A stretch of 64,000 nt of DNA, from assembly GCA_018241425.1 (NCBI GenBank), contig JAFEDU010000002.1, positions 744,001 to 808,000 on the forward strand, in the 5' to 3' direction. This document shows positions 9,216-17,059 of this stretch, piece after piece (the first letter of the stretch is position 1; each line of letters begins with the position of its first letter). Source of the DNA: Pseudomonadota bacterium. GTDB lineage: Bacteria > Pseudomonadota > Gammaproteobacteria > Steroidobacterales > Steroidobacteraceae. The notes beneath the pieces are model-generated. The model was not told the DNA's origin. It did no database searches and was given only the letters and a program-made list of their open reading frames with translations. Made by a program: the position numbers and the translations under genes.

Positions 9216-10001
9216 TTACATGTTCTGGGTGGAGTAGGTGAGCATCTGGTCCGTGGTCTCGACGGCGCGCGAGTTCATCTCGTAGGCCTGCTGCGTCTCG
9301 ATCATGTTGACCAGCTCCTCGACTACGTTGACGTTAGAGGCCTCGGTGGAACCCTGCAGGAGTGTGCCCATGCCGTTGAGTCCGGCATTGCCGGTGACGG
9401 CTGAACCGCTCGAGGCCGACTCGACGGCGAGGTTGCCGCCGATGTCCTGGAGTCCTGCGGGGTTGATGAAATCCGCGAGCTGCAGCGTGCCTACCGTCTG
9501 CGGCGCGCTCTGGCCCGCGAGCTGCACGCTGATGGTGCCGTCCGCGGCGATGGTGACGCTCTGGGCCCCGTTCGGGATCGTGACTGCCGGCTGCACCGGG
9601 TAGCCGGCGGCGGTGACCAGCTGCCCCTGGGCGTTGAGCTGGAAGCTGCCGTCGCGGGTATAGCCCACCGTGCCGCTGGGCTGCAGGATCTGGAAGAACC
9701 CGCGCCCCTGGATGGCGATGTCCAGCGAATTGCCGGTGTTGTTCATGCTGCCCTGGGTGTAGTTCTTCTCGGTCGACACCACGCGCACGCCAGTGCCGAC
9801 GTTGAGTCCGGTGGGCGATTGGGTGCTCTGCGAGGTGTTGGCACCCACCTGCGACAGGTTCTGGTACAGCAGGTCGTCGAATACCGCGCGGCTCTTCTTG
9901 AACCCCGTCGTGTTGACGTTGGCGAGGTTGTTCGCCGTAACCGTCATCTGTGTCTGCTGGGCATCAAGCCCAGTCTTGGCGGCCCAAAGTGCCGGATCCA
10001 T
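9216..10001 (-). CDS. flgG: FlgG distal rod protein
   Basis: FlgG builds the distal rod. The 261-residue product starts with the classic signature ALWAAKTGLDAQQTQM and TANNLANVNTTGFKK. It contains DIAIQGRGFFQI and GYTRDGSFQLN, and ends with the C-terminal motif EELVNMIETQQAYEMNSRA. Length equals that of typical FlgG (about 260 aa). It sits between flgF and flgH in the canonical order. Confidence 0.98.
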   Translation of the reverse strand: MDPALWAAKTGLDAQQTQMTVTANNLANVNTTGFKKSRAVFDDLLYQNLSQVGANTSQSTQSPTGLNVGTGVRVVSTEKNYTQGSMNNTGNSLDIAIQGRGFFQILQPSGTVGYTRDGSFQLNAQGQLVTAAGYPVQPAVTIPNGAQSVTIAADGTISVQLAGQSAPQTVGTLQLADFINPAGLQDIGGNLAVESASSGSAVTGNAGLNGMGTLLQGSTEASNVNVVEELVNMIETQQAYEMNSRAVETTDQMLTYSTQNM

Positions 10002-10044
10002 GTGTCTGTACCTCGCTTAGGGTGACTTGAGTGGCGGTGGCGCG

Positions 10045-10785
10045 TCAGCTCGACTGCAGCAGCTTGGCGGAGGCCTGACCATCCTCTTCGGCGGTGTGCA
10101 GTGCCTTGATCTGCACTTCGAAGCGCCGCGCGAGTTCGATCATGTTGACCAGGCATCCGCTGACGCTGACGTTGCTCGCCTCCAGGACGCCGGAGGAGAG
10201 CTGCACGTTCGCATCCGATTCCGCAGGCGTACCATCGGCCGTGCGGTACAGGCCGTCGCTGCCGCGTTGCAGGGTGCCAGAGGGCGGGTTAATGAGCTTG
10301 ATGCGGCCCACCGAAGCAACGGAGTTGGGCGGCTGGCCGAGCGGCACCACCGAGACCGTCCCGTCCGCCCCGATGGTCACCGAGGTGGACGGCGGCAGGG
10401 CGATCGGTCCGCTCTCGGACAGCACCGGGGTGCCGCTCGAGGTGAGCAGCTGCCCGGAAGGGTCCACGTGCAGGTCGCCGTTGCGGGTATAGGCCTCCTT
10501 CCCGCCCATGTCCTGGACGGCGATGAAGCCTGATCCCTGGATCGCCACGTCCATGGGGTTGCCGGTGGTCTGCTGTTCGCCCGCGGTGTTGTTCCACCCG
10601 ACCGTCGAGGTGGTGGCGTAGGCACGCGAGGCGAAGCCGGGACCGGTTACGCTGCGGGTCTGGAACGCCGCCAGCGAGGCCTTGAACCCCGTGGTGTTGA
10701 GGTTCGCGAGGTTCTCGTTGTTGGCCGCCTGGCTGGCGAGCGTCTCTTTGGCGCCCGACATCGCGACATACAGCAGCTTATCCAT
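10045..10785 (-). CDS. flgF: FlgF proximal rod protein
   Basis: FlgF is a proximal rod subunit. The 246-residue protein starts MDKLLYVAMSGAKETL, then NNENLANLNTTGFKASL. It carries the FlgF-type GNPMDVAIQGSGFIAV and AYTRNGDLHVD segments and ends in a degenerate C-terminal rod motif (SGCLVNMIELARRFEVQIK). A cysteine in that motif is unusual. It lies between flgE (29-base gap) and flgG (43-base gap). Confidence 0.96.
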   Translation of the reverse strand: MDKLLYVAMSGAKETLASQAANNENLANLNTTGFKASLAAFQTRSVTGPGFASRAYATTSTVGWNNTAGEQQTTGNPMDVAIQGSGFIAVQDMGGKEAYTRNGDLHVDPSGQLLTSSGTPVLSESGPIALPPSTSVTIGADGTVSVVPLGQPPNSVASVGRIKLINPPSGTLQRGSDGLYRTADGTPAESDANVQLSSGVLEASNVSVSGCLVNMIELARRFEVQIKALHTAEEDGQASAKLLQSS

Positions 10786-10814
10786 GGCTCACCTGCGGTT
10801 CTATGCGGGTGAGT

Positions 10815-12038
10815 TCAGCCGCCGCGGATGTTGATGATCGACTGAGTTACCTGGTCCTCGGTCTGGATCATCTGCGCGTTGGCCTGGAAGTCGCGCTGGG
10901 CGGTGATCATGTCCACCAGCGCGGAGGTGGTGTCCACGTTCGACTCCTCCAGCGAGCCGGACTGCACCGAGCCGAACCCGGAATTGCCGGCCACGCCGTT
11001 GACCGGTGCGCCGGAGTTGTTGGTGGCGGTCCACGTCGCATTGCCCAGCTGGCCCAGGCCTTGGGGGTTGGCGAAGTTGGCGAGCGCCACCTGGCCCAGG
11101 TCAACCGAGCGGCCGTTGGTAAACTGCGCCTGCACGACACCGGTCTGGTCGATGTTGATGCCTGTCAGCTGGCCGGTGGTAAAGCCATCCTGCGAGACCG
11201 CAGTGACGCCGAAGGTGCCGCCATACTGGGTCGTCTGCGAGAAGTTGAACGTCATGTTCATGGCCGTGGCGCCGGTGGCCGGCGTGTAGGCGGGAAAGGT
11301 GATCTGGCCGTTGGCCGGCGTCGTCAGTGCGCCGCTCGAGGAGTAGTTCAGGGCCTGCGGCGTGCCGACCGCCGTCCCGTCCACGTACAGCTGCGTGGTC
11401 CAGTCGTTGGCGGTCGCGCCCTTGATGAAGTAGAGGCTGGCGGTGTGTGCCGCGCCGAGCGAGTCATAGACGGTCAGCGAGGTCGTGTTGTTGTAGCTCA
11501 GGGGGTCGGTCGGCGAGAACGGCGTGTCGGTCGGCTGGGTGGCGTTCGCCGGCAGGTTCGCGGTGATCTGCGCGGTCGTGGTGGCCTGCGGCGCGCTCTC
11601 GTTGGTGCTGAGTGAGATGTTCGCAAGGCCGCCGGTGTTGAACCCGCCGTTGGCGAGCGGCGGATAAGCCTGCAGCGCCTGCCCCTGGGAGTTCACGATG
11701 TCGCCCGAACTGTTGAGCTGGAATTCACCGTCGCGCGTGTAATTGAGCGCGCCGTTGTTGCTGAGTATGAAGAACCCGTTGCCGCTGACTGCGAGGTCGA
11801 GGGAGTTGCCGGTGGTCTCGATGTTGCCCTGGCTGAACTGCTGGGCGACCTCGGACACCGTGACGCCGTTGCCGATCTCGGTCGCGCCCGTACCCTGGCC
11901 GCTATTCGCGAACAGGTCCGCGAACTCGGTGCGCGAGCCCTTGAAGCCCACGGTGGCCGCGTTGGCGAGATTGTTCGACGTGACCGAGAGATCTTCGTTG
12001 GCGGCGTTGATGCCGGTGAGGGCGATATTGAGCGACAT
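10815..12038 (-). CDS. flgE: FlgE hook protein
   Basis: FlgE is the hook subunit, assembled outside the cell by the FlgD cap. The 407-residue protein has the N-terminal rod/hook motif (ALTGINAANEDL, SNNLANAATVGFKGSRTEF) and the conserved LDLAVSGNGFFIL and NYTRDGEFQLNSSG. A D1/D2 domain of beta-rich sequence covers about 150-330. The C-terminal helix VDMITAQRDFQANAQMIQTE closes it. The size is typical for gammaproteobacterial hooks. Confidence 0.97.
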   Translation of the reverse strand: MSLNIALTGINAANEDLSVTSNNLANAATVGFKGSRTEFADLFANSGQGTGATEIGNGVTVSEVAQQFSQGNIETTGNSLDLAVSGNGFFILSNNGALNYTRDGEFQLNSSGDIVNSQGQALQAYPPLANGGFNTGGLANISLSTNESAPQATTTAQITANLPANATQPTDTPFSPTDPLSYNNTTSLTVYDSLGAAHTASLYFIKGATANDWTTQLYVDGTAVGTPQALNYSSSGALTTPANGQITFPAYTPATGATAMNMTFNFSQTTQYGGTFGVTAVSQDGFTTGQLTGINIDQTGVVQAQFTNGRSVDLGQVALANFANPQGLGQLGNATWTATNNSGAPVNGVAGNSGFGSVQSGSLEESNVDTTSALVDMITAQRDFQANAQMIQTEDQVTQSIINIRGG

Positions 12039-12070
12039 GCAGTTTGACTCCGGTTGGAAGGGGTTGCGAA

Positions 12071-12829
12071 TTACTGGATGTTGACCACGGAGCTCAGGGC
12101 TACCGTGCCGTTGCTGGTGTTGAGTTGCAGGGCCTGCGTCGTCGGATCGATCGTCACGCTGTTGACCTTGCTGTAGATCATCGGGCTCACCGCCTCGGCC
12201 GTGTTGCCGACTGCGGCGCTGACCTGGATGGTGTACTGGCCTGCGGGCGCAGCCGTCCCCTGGATGGTTGTGCCATCCCAGGTGAACGGGGTGTAGCCGG
12301 AGGACTGCGGCGCCACTGCGAAAGCGTCGACCAGGCTGCCTGCGGAGTTGCTGACCTTAACCACGAGCTCGCTGGCACCGCTGGGTGCGGTGACGGCGCC
12401 GCTGACTGAGCCGCCGGAACTGAGGGTGGCGGTGTTGCCCGAAGCCAGGATCGAGTGGCCCAGGAGCGACGTCCCGCTGATCACCTGGGAGGCCTGCAGC
12501 CCGGAGGTCAGGCCTGAGATGGAGGTCTGCAGGCTCTGCAGGCTCGAGACCTCGCTCAGTCCCTCAATCTGCGAGAGGAACTGGGTCGGGTCGGTCGGAT
12601 TCAGTGGATCCTGGTTCTGCATCTGGGTGCTGATCAGCTGCAGGAAGCCGGCCTGGCTGATCTGCATGTTCGAGGGCAGGGCACTATTGACGCTCGGGGA
12701 GCTCCCGGTCCCCGTCGTGGTGGCGGAGCTTCCCGTGCCCGATGAGCCGGTCGAGGAGCCGTTGTTCGTCGTGTTGGTCGCCGCGGCATGCGAGTGAGTC
12801 AGCAGTCCGAGTGGAAGGATGGAGGGCAT
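12071..12829 (-). CDS. flgD: FlgD hook-capping protein
   Basis: FlgD is the scaffold at the tip of the growing hook and is later discarded. In the 252-residue product the N-terminal conserved part (about residues 50-110) has FLQLISTQMQNQDPLNPTDP and QFLSQIEGLSEVSSLQ. The C-terminal part has Tudor/FNIII-like beta segments including FTWDGTTIQGTAAPAGQYTI. The N-terminal 45 residues are Thr/Ser/Gly-rich. It is followed by flgE after 32 bases. Confidence 0.96.
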   Translation of the reverse strand: MPSILPLGLLTHSHAAATNTTNNGSSTGSSGTGSSATTTGTGSSPSVNSALPSNMQISQAGFLQLISTQMQNQDPLNPTDPTQFLSQIEGLSEVSSLQSLQTSISGLTSGLQASQVISGTSLLGHSILASGNTATLSSGGSVSGAVTAPSGASELVVKVSNSAGSLVDAFAVAPQSSGYTPFTWDGTTIQGTAAPAGQYTIQVSAAVGNTAEAVSPMIYSKVNSVTIDPTTQALQLNTSNGTVALSSVVNIQ

Positions 12830-12853
12830 AGCGATTCCTTTGGGGGAGGCGGT

Positions 12854-13276
12854 TTACTGACCGAGCTTCAGGGTGGCCAGCATCAGGTCCTTGGCCGTGC
12901 TCATGACCTCGACGTCGTTCTGATAGGCGCGCGAGGCGGAGATCATGTCGGTCATCTCTTCGATGACGTTGACGTTCGGGGCGTACACATTGCCCTGCGC
13001 ATCCGCGAGCGGGTTTCCCGGATCGTGGCGCACGGTCGGCTGCGCGTTGCTCTCGACGATTCCACTCACCTTTACGGCGGCGCTGGCTTGCGCATTGTGG
13101 CCGGCACTCATGGCTGCGTGCACGGCCTGGAATACCGGGTGGCGCGCCTTGTATACGGTGCTGGCATCGCCGCTCACGCTGTCGGCATTGGCGAGGTTGC
13201 TGGCTACGGTGTTCAGACGCACCGACTGCGCCGAAAGTCCGGAGCCTGCGATATCGAACACCTTGAATGAAGACAT
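12854..13276 (-). CDS. flgC: FlgC proximal rod protein
   Basis: FlgC is a proximal rod subunit. The 140-residue protein shows the N-terminal motif FDIAGSGLSAQSVRLNTVAS and NLANADSV, the family segment YKARHPVFQ, and the C-terminal rod signature NVIEEMTDMISASRAYQND. Length is usual. It follows flgB by 26 bases. Confidence 0.97.
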   Translation of the reverse strand: MSSFKVFDIAGSGLSAQSVRLNTVASNLANADSVSGDASTVYKARHPVFQAVHAAMSAGHNAQASAAVKVSGIVESNAQPTVRHDPGNPLADAQGNVYAPNVNVIEEMTDMISASRAYQNDVEVMSTAKDLMLATLKLGQ

Positions 13277-13302
13277 GGTGAGTATCCGGTGGCGTTACGG
13301 GC

Positions 13303-13716
13303 TTACTGCCCGGTGATGGCGGTCATCAGTCCCTTGAACTTGTCGGAGAGAAAGGCGAGGGCGGCCTGGTAGCGGACGGTGTTGTCGGCAAAGGCCGCCT
13401 GCTCGAGCTGCGGGTCGACGGTGTTGCCGTCGAGAGAGGGCGCGAGCGGGACGCGGTACTTGAGCGCGCCGTCGGTCATCGCGGCATCCGGTGCCGTGCT
13501 CACGTGCATCGCATGGGTCGTGGCCAGCGCGGGCTTCGTGCCGGTTGTAGATCCGTTGCCGGACTGCGCCAGCACCGACTTGAAGTCGATGTCCTGCGCC
13601 TTGAAGTTCGGCGTATCGGCGTTGGCTAGGTTGTTCGCCAGCACGGCCGTGCGGCGCGCATACAGCTTTAGTGCGTCCTGGTGCACACCGAGGTAGGCAT
13701 CGAGGTTCACGGGCAT
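13303..13716 (-). CDS. flgB: FlgB proximal rod protein
   Basis: FlgB starts the rod and is the first gene of the flgBCDEFGHIJKL operon. The 137-residue product contains HQDALKLYARRTAVLANNLA and NADTPNFKAQDIDF. Its C-terminus is DNTVRYQAALAFLSDKFKG. The ATG at 13716 lies about 20 bases after the predicted start of the sigma-54 promoter at 13750-13766, with a GGAGAG Shine-Dalgarno in between. Confidence 0.97.
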   Translation of the reverse strand: MPVNLDAYLGVHQDALKLYARRTAVLANNLANADTPNFKAQDIDFKSVLAQSGNGSTTGTKPALATTHAMHVSTAPDAAMTDGALKYRVPLAPSLDGNTVDPQLEQAAFADNTVRYQAALAFLSDKFKGLMTAITGQ

Positions 13717-13749
13717 CGAGTCTCTCCACGATCATCCTGACAACGGTGT

Positions 13750-13766
13750 AGCAAGAGCCGTGCCAG
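13750..13766 (-). promoter_or_regulatory. Sigma-54 promoter of flgB operon
   Basis: Minus-strand CTGGCACGGCTCTTGCT matches the sigma-54 consensus YTGGCACGRNNNTTGCW at every position, with the required ten bases between the GG and GC doublets. It faces away from the flgA sigma-54 promoter at 13881. Confidence 0.9.
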
Positions 13767-13817
13767 TGACCGCGGGGGCGCCATCTGCACCTTGCGGGTG
13801 AGGATTTGCGGGAAACG

Positions 13818-13831
13818 GTGACGTGGGTCAC
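13818..13831. promoter_or_regulatory. Palindrome GTGA-CGTGGG-TCAC between flgB and flgA promoters
   Basis: The exact GTGA-N6-TCAC palindrome lies between two outward-facing sigma-54 promoters, about 50 bases from each. That is a fitting place for a shared enhancer-binding-protein (FleQ-like) or CRP-family site. Copies occur at 16983, 37180 and 38588, and a near-copy at 3238. Confidence 0.6.
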
Positions 13832-13880
13832 GTGTGTGGGCGGCAATGTCTTGCCGCGGGGGCCTGCCGGCCACTGCACT

Positions 13881-13897
13881 CTGGCGTGGCACTTGCA
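13881..13897 (+). promoter_or_regulatory. Sigma-54 promoter of flgA
   Basis: CTGGCGTGGCACTTGCA keeps the invariant GG and GC doublets ten bases apart and matches the sigma-54 consensus except at two central positions. The predicted start near 13909 precedes the flgA ATG at 13935. Confidence 0.82.
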
Positions 13898-13934
13898 CAT
13901 TCCTCCCCAGGAAACCAATTGTCAGGGTCCGCTC

Positions 13935-14675
13935 ATGAGCAAAGCGTCAATAGTTCGTCGCGGTCATCGCTGCTGGGGCCGCACGGTCCTCGTGGCCGTG
14001 ATCGCCGCCGCATCCGCCGCGGGCGCGCAGCAGGACGGCGGCCTCGAGCCGCTTGCCAGCATCCGCGCCGCCGCCGAGTCGCAGGTGCGCGCCCAGCTGC
14101 ACGGCATTGCCTATGAGGTGCAGATCCAGGCGACCGGCCCCGACGCGCGCCTGCACCTGGCACGCTGCCCCGCGTCCCTGACCACGCTGCCCGTGGGGGG
14201 CGCGCAATTCGGAGCCCACGTATCCGTGCGGGTCAGCTGCCCCGCCGCCGGCGCACCCTGGGCCGTATTCGTACCCGTCACCCTGGAGTCCCAGATCCCG
14301 GTCCTGGTGCTGCGGCAGACGCAGATTCGCGGCACGCGACTGTCGGCTGCGGACGTCAGTACCGAGACCCGGCGCGTCCCGGGGCTGGGTGCCGCGTTCC
14401 TCGGCGACACAGCGGCGCTGGCGCACCGGTCCCTGAACCGGGGCGTGGCAGCCGGTACTGCCCTGACCGCGGACCTGTTCGACTCGGATGTCCTGATCCG
14501 TCAGGGCCAGGCCGTGACGCTGGTTGCCGCGGTTCCCGGTATCGAGGTCCGCGCCCCCGGCCGGGCGCTCGAGGATGCCCGCGAGGGCGCCCACGTGCGG
14601 GTCCAGAACCTGGCTTCCCAGAAGGTCGTCCAGGGTGTCGTGGATGGCAGTGGACTTATTTATGCAACGCCCTAA
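13935..14675 (+). CDS. flgA: FlgA P-ring assembly chaperone
   Basis: FlgA is the periplasmic chaperone for P-ring (FlgI) assembly. I use the ATG at 13935, which has AGGG upstream and lies downstream of the sigma-54 promoter; a longer frame from 13806 would run through that promoter. The product is 246 residues. It has a signal peptide (basic start, then VLVAVIAAASAAGAQQ), a central region with TRLSAADVSTETRRV of the SAF domain (about residues 130-185), and a C-terminal ChapFlgA part ending in RVQNLASQKVVQGVVDGSG. It is divergent from flgB, as in many Pseudomonas-type clusters. The flgM promoter overlaps its stop codon. Confidence 0.94.
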   Translation: MSKASIVRRGHRCWGRTVLVAVIAAASAAGAQQDGGLEPLASIRAAAESQVRAQLHGIAYEVQIQATGPDARLHLARCPASLTTLPVGGAQFGAHVSVRVSCPAAGAPWAVFVPVTLESQIPVLVLRQTQIRGTRLSAADVSTETRRVPGLGAAFLGDTAALAHRSLNRGVAAGTALTADLFDSDVLIRQGQAVTLVAAVPGIEVRAPGRALEDAREGAHVRVQNLASQKVVQGVVDGSGLIYATP

Positions 14676-14699
14676 AGATCTTCAGCGGGCGGCCGTTAA
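14673..14699 (+). promoter_or_regulatory. Sigma-28 (FliA) promoter of flgM
   Basis: TAAAGATC (14673-14680), an 11-base spacer and GCCGTTAA (14692-14699) match TAAAGTTT-N11-GCCGATAA. The -35 box overlaps the flgA stop codon. FliA-driven flgM gives the expected feedback loop on FliA. Confidence 0.78.
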
Positions 14700-14728
14700 T
14701 TGGGTTCGAGGACTGGTAGGAGACTGAC

Positions 14729-15091
14729 GTGCCTCACAAGATCAACGATTTGAACGGTGCTGGCCCGGCGGCTGGCACGTCCGTGGGGACCTCCCGCGCC
14801 AAGGGAACGGCTGCGGCCGGCAGCGGCACGCCCGCAACGGTGGCCCCGGAGACCACGGCGTCCCCGGACGTGCACATCACCGACACCGCGAGCTTCCTCG
14901 CCTCTCTGGAACCCACCCTGCGCGAAGCCCCGGCCGTGGACGCCGCGCGCGTCGCCGCGGTCCGCAGCGCGCTCGAGCAGGGCCACTACACGGTCGATGC
15001 GGGGCACGTCGCGACCCAGCTTACGCAGATGGAGCAGGCCTTGGGCCAGCTGTCCACCAAGGGCGGCGCGACCTCCGGCGATGAGGCCTGA
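14729..15091 (+). CDS. flgM: FlgM anti-sigma-28 factor
   Basis: FlgM binds FliA in the cytoplasm and is exported once the hook is complete. The 120-residue protein has the usual N-terminal KINDLN. A disordered Ala/Gly/Thr/Pro-rich part follows, and the FliA-binding C-terminal half has the typical VDAARVAAVRSALEQGHYTV and DAGHVATQL. It starts at a GTG with TAGGAG seven bases upstream. It is somewhat longer than E. coli FlgM (97 aa), mainly in the linker. Its own sigma-28 promoter lies 30 bases upstream, and flgN follows after 10 bases. Confidence 0.94.
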   Translation: MPHKINDLNGAGPAAGTSVGTSRAKGTAAAGSGTPATVAPETTASPDVHITDTASFLASLEPTLREAPAVDAARVAAVRSALEQGHYTVDAGHVATQLTQMEQALGQLSTKGGATSGDEA

Positions 15092-15101
15092 GCCTTCATC
15101 C

Positions 15102-15584
15102 ATGAACCCCGTCCTGTGCCGCGAGCATTTCGCGGAGCTCCTGCGTGAGGAGCTGCAGCACCTGTCGGCGCTGCAGCGGCTGCTCGAGGACGAGCGCCCT
15201 ATCATCGCCTCGGCCGACCTCAAGGCCTTGCAGAGCTCCACCGAGGCGCGCCAGCAGCGCATCGCCGCGCTTACCAACGCCGAGACGCAGCGCCAGTCAC
15301 TGTGCAGCATGCACGGGCAGAGCCCCGATGCGGCCGGCATCGAGCGGCTGCTTGCGTGGTGTGATCCTCACGGAACCCTGAAGCCCATGGTGGCCGAATG
15401 CCGCACCCGGGCACTCAAGTGCCGGGCGCTCAATGATCGCAACGGAATGCTCGTGGCGGCGCGACTCAAGCGCGTCGATGAGCGACTGCAGCTGCTGCGG
15501 GGCAGAACCGACCGCGCGGCGACCTATGGTCCCCGGGGCGGCTTCTCGCGCGCCCGAGCGGGCAGGGCGTTCGGGGCCGCCTGA
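15102..15584 (+). CDS. flgN: FlgN chaperone for FlgK and FlgL
   Basis: FlgN is the cytoplasmic export chaperone for the hook-filament junction proteins. The 160-residue product is almost entirely helical. It has the FlgN_like N-terminal pattern (FAELLREELQHLSALQRLLE, DERPIIASADLKALQ) and ends in a basic Arg/Gly-rich tail. I take the ATG at 15102; an in-frame ATG at 15081 would overlap the flgM end and add seven residues. Sequence identity among FlgN proteins is low, so position after flgM is part of the argument. Confidence 0.85.
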   Translation: MNPVLCREHFAELLREELQHLSALQRLLEDERPIIASADLKALQSSTEARQQRIAALTNAETQRQSLCSMHGQSPDAAGIERLLAWCDPHGTLKPMVAECRTRALKCRALNDRNGMLVAARLKRVDERLQLLRGRTDRAATYGPRGGFSRARAGRAFGAA

Positions 15585-15596
15585 ACCGCCACGCGT

Positions 15597-15619
15597 GGGG
15601 CCCGCCACCGGCCGGCCCC
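15597..15619. terminator. Possible hairpin between convergent flgN and HDOD gene
   Basis: Arms GGGGCC (15597-15602) and GGCCCC (15614-15619) lie in the 42-base gap between two convergent genes. There is no T-tract on either side, so it is a weak candidate for a shared terminator. Confidence 0.3.
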
Positions 15620-15626
15620 GCAAACC

Positions 15627-16508
15627 CTACATCCCCAGCGCCTGATGCAGGGCTTCGTACTCGGAGTCCGACTCGCTGATCAGGCTCTCGTAGGCGGCCT
15701 GGTCCATCTGCATGCGCTTGCAGGCGCTGACGTCCTGCAGATTCAGTTCGATCGAGTCCGGCCACTGCTTGAACACGGCCAGCATGGACCCGACGGTGAG
15801 GACGTCGGTGAGGTCCGGGGGGCCGCTGTGCTCGCGGCTGTGGTCCTCGAACTCGCTCACTGCGGTCACGATCTCCGCCGGCATCGCCCAGTTTTCCAGA
15901 AGCGCCTTGGCAATCGGCGCACTCCAGTCCCGGATGACCTCATTTAGGCTTGCCGGGTCGCGGAACAGCGCCTGGTGCTTGACCGAGCGGGTGAGGATGT
16001 AGAGCTTGCCGATTCCGTGCAGCATGCCCGCCAGCAGCGCTGTGTCCGCATTCACACGTGAGTGGCGCCGTGCCACGACGAAGCTCATCGCCGCGACCGC
16101 GGCGCTGCGTTGCCAAAGCTGCTCGAGGGGCTTTTCCAGTCCCTTCAGGCCCTCGACTTTCTTCAGCTGTGCCATGGCGAAGCCGATGGCGGCGCTGCGG
16201 ACCATGTTGAAGCCCATGCGGGCAACGGCGGTACGCAGGTCGGTGTGCACCTTGCCGGTGCCATTGAGCGTGCGGGAATTCGAGATCCGCAGAAGCTGCG
16301 CGGCGAGCGCCGGTTCCGAGTTGATGACACGGACGACCTGCTCGGTCGGCACGTAGTCATCGGCGAGTACCTGACGCACGCGCAGCGCGATGTCCGGGAA
16401 GCTCGGCAGGTCCACGCGACCGCTGTTGAGTTCGGCAGCGAGCTCCTGCACGAAGGCGAAGGCCTCCTGGTGCGAGGCGGATGGGGCAGCGGCGGGGGCG
16501 GGTTTCAT
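15627..16508 (-). CDS. HDOD-domain protein, probable motility regulator
   Basis: The 293-residue soluble protein is a single HDOD domain (about residues 25-235). The family resembles HD hydrolases but usually lacks the metal-binding HD pair. Seen here: INSEPALAAQLLRISNS, ARMGFNMVRSAAIGFAM, and GMLHGIGKLYIL, where the usual HD is replaced by HG, so hydrolase activity is unlikely. HDOD proteins act as signalling or scaffold factors. One in Xanthomonas (GsmR) affects motility, and this one is the last gene of the fliA-motCD group, which suggests a similar role. Its molecular target is unknown. Confidence 0.85.
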   Translation of the reverse strand: MKPAPAAAPSASHQEAFAFVQELAAELNSGRVDLPSFPDIALRVRQVLADDYVPTEQVVRVINSEPALAAQLLRISNSRTLNGTGKVHTDLRTAVARMGFNMVRSAAIGFAMAQLKKVEGLKGLEKPLEQLWQRSAAVAAMSFVVARRHSRVNADTALLAGMLHGIGKLYILTRSVKHQALFRDPASLNEVIRDWSAPIAKALLENWAMPAEIVTAVSEFEDHSREHSGPPDLTDVLTVGSMLAVFKQWPDSIELNLQDVSACKRMQMDQAAYESLISESDSEYEALHQALGM

Positions 16509-16557
16509 GTCGGCTTCCTGTCGGTACGGTTCCGTAGTCGAGTGGGGTGACGCACCC

Positions 16558-16968
16558 TCAGGCGGTCAGGGCCTGCGGCGTGCCGTGCAGGCGGCACACG
16601 AGCTCGGCCTCGCTGTGGGAGATGCCGCAGGTCTCGACCAGCTCCTGGGCGGTGGCGCCGCCGCGGGCGAGCCGGATGGCGATCGGGTAACCGGACAGGG
16701 CACGCGAGCTTGCGGCATCCGCGCGCAGCGAGCGCTCGAGGGTCTCGGACACCTGTGCGACGAGGGTGCGCGCGGCGACGATCCGGGCATCGAGGGCGTC
16801 CAGGCGCTTCATGACCTCTTCGTCGTGCGCAAGGGCCTGGGTAGTCTGCCGGACGGCCGCGCGGCGCCAGGCGCTGAAGGTGACGGCGGCGAGCACGAAC
16901 GAGAAGACCAAGAACACCGCGCGGCCGATGAGCAGCCACTCATCGAGGTTCAGCGGTTGGGTAAACAC
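16558..16968 (-). CDS. DUF2802 membrane-anchored protein of the flagellar cluster
   Basis: 136 residues. An N-terminal membrane segment (LIGRAVFLVFSFVLAAVTFS, residues 13-32) is followed by a short coiled coil (about 40-85) and a C-terminal DUF2802 part (YPIAIRLARGGATAQELVE, then TCGISHSEAELVCRLHG). That part looks like a small helix-turn-helix. DUF2802 genes are regularly found downstream of motCD in Pseudomonas-type flagellar clusters, but no function is established. GTG start with AGGAG nine bases upstream. A copy of the flagellar palindrome lies directly in front of it. Confidence 0.82.
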   Translation of the reverse strand: MFTQPLNLDEWLLIGRAVFLVFSFVLAAVTFSAWRRAAVRQTTQALAHDEEVMKRLDALDARIVAARTLVAQVSETLERSLRADAASSRALSGYPIAIRLARGGATAQELVETCGISHSEAELVCRLHGTPQALTA

Positions 16969-16982
16969 GGCTTGCGGCTCCT

Positions 16983-16996
16983 GTGATCTGGTTCAC
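16983..16996. promoter_or_regulatory. Palindrome GTGA-TCTGGT-TCAC upstream of DUF2802 gene
   Basis: An exact GTGA-N6-TCAC copy (extended to TGTGA on one side) in the 91-base gap between motD and the DUF2802 gene. It lies only 14 bases from the GTG start and next to the ribosome-binding site, so bound protein there would be expected to block rather than activate transcription. Confidence 0.5.
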
Positions 16997-17059
16997 GCCG
17001 ATCGCGGCAGGGGCGTTCCGGGTGTCGGAATGCCGACGCCGCCGCGGTCGTCTACCGGT

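Noticed and set aside
13806..13934. Longer FlgA start at 13806
   Set aside because: It would include the sigma-54 promoter and the palindrome in coding sequence and place the signal peptide far inside the protein.
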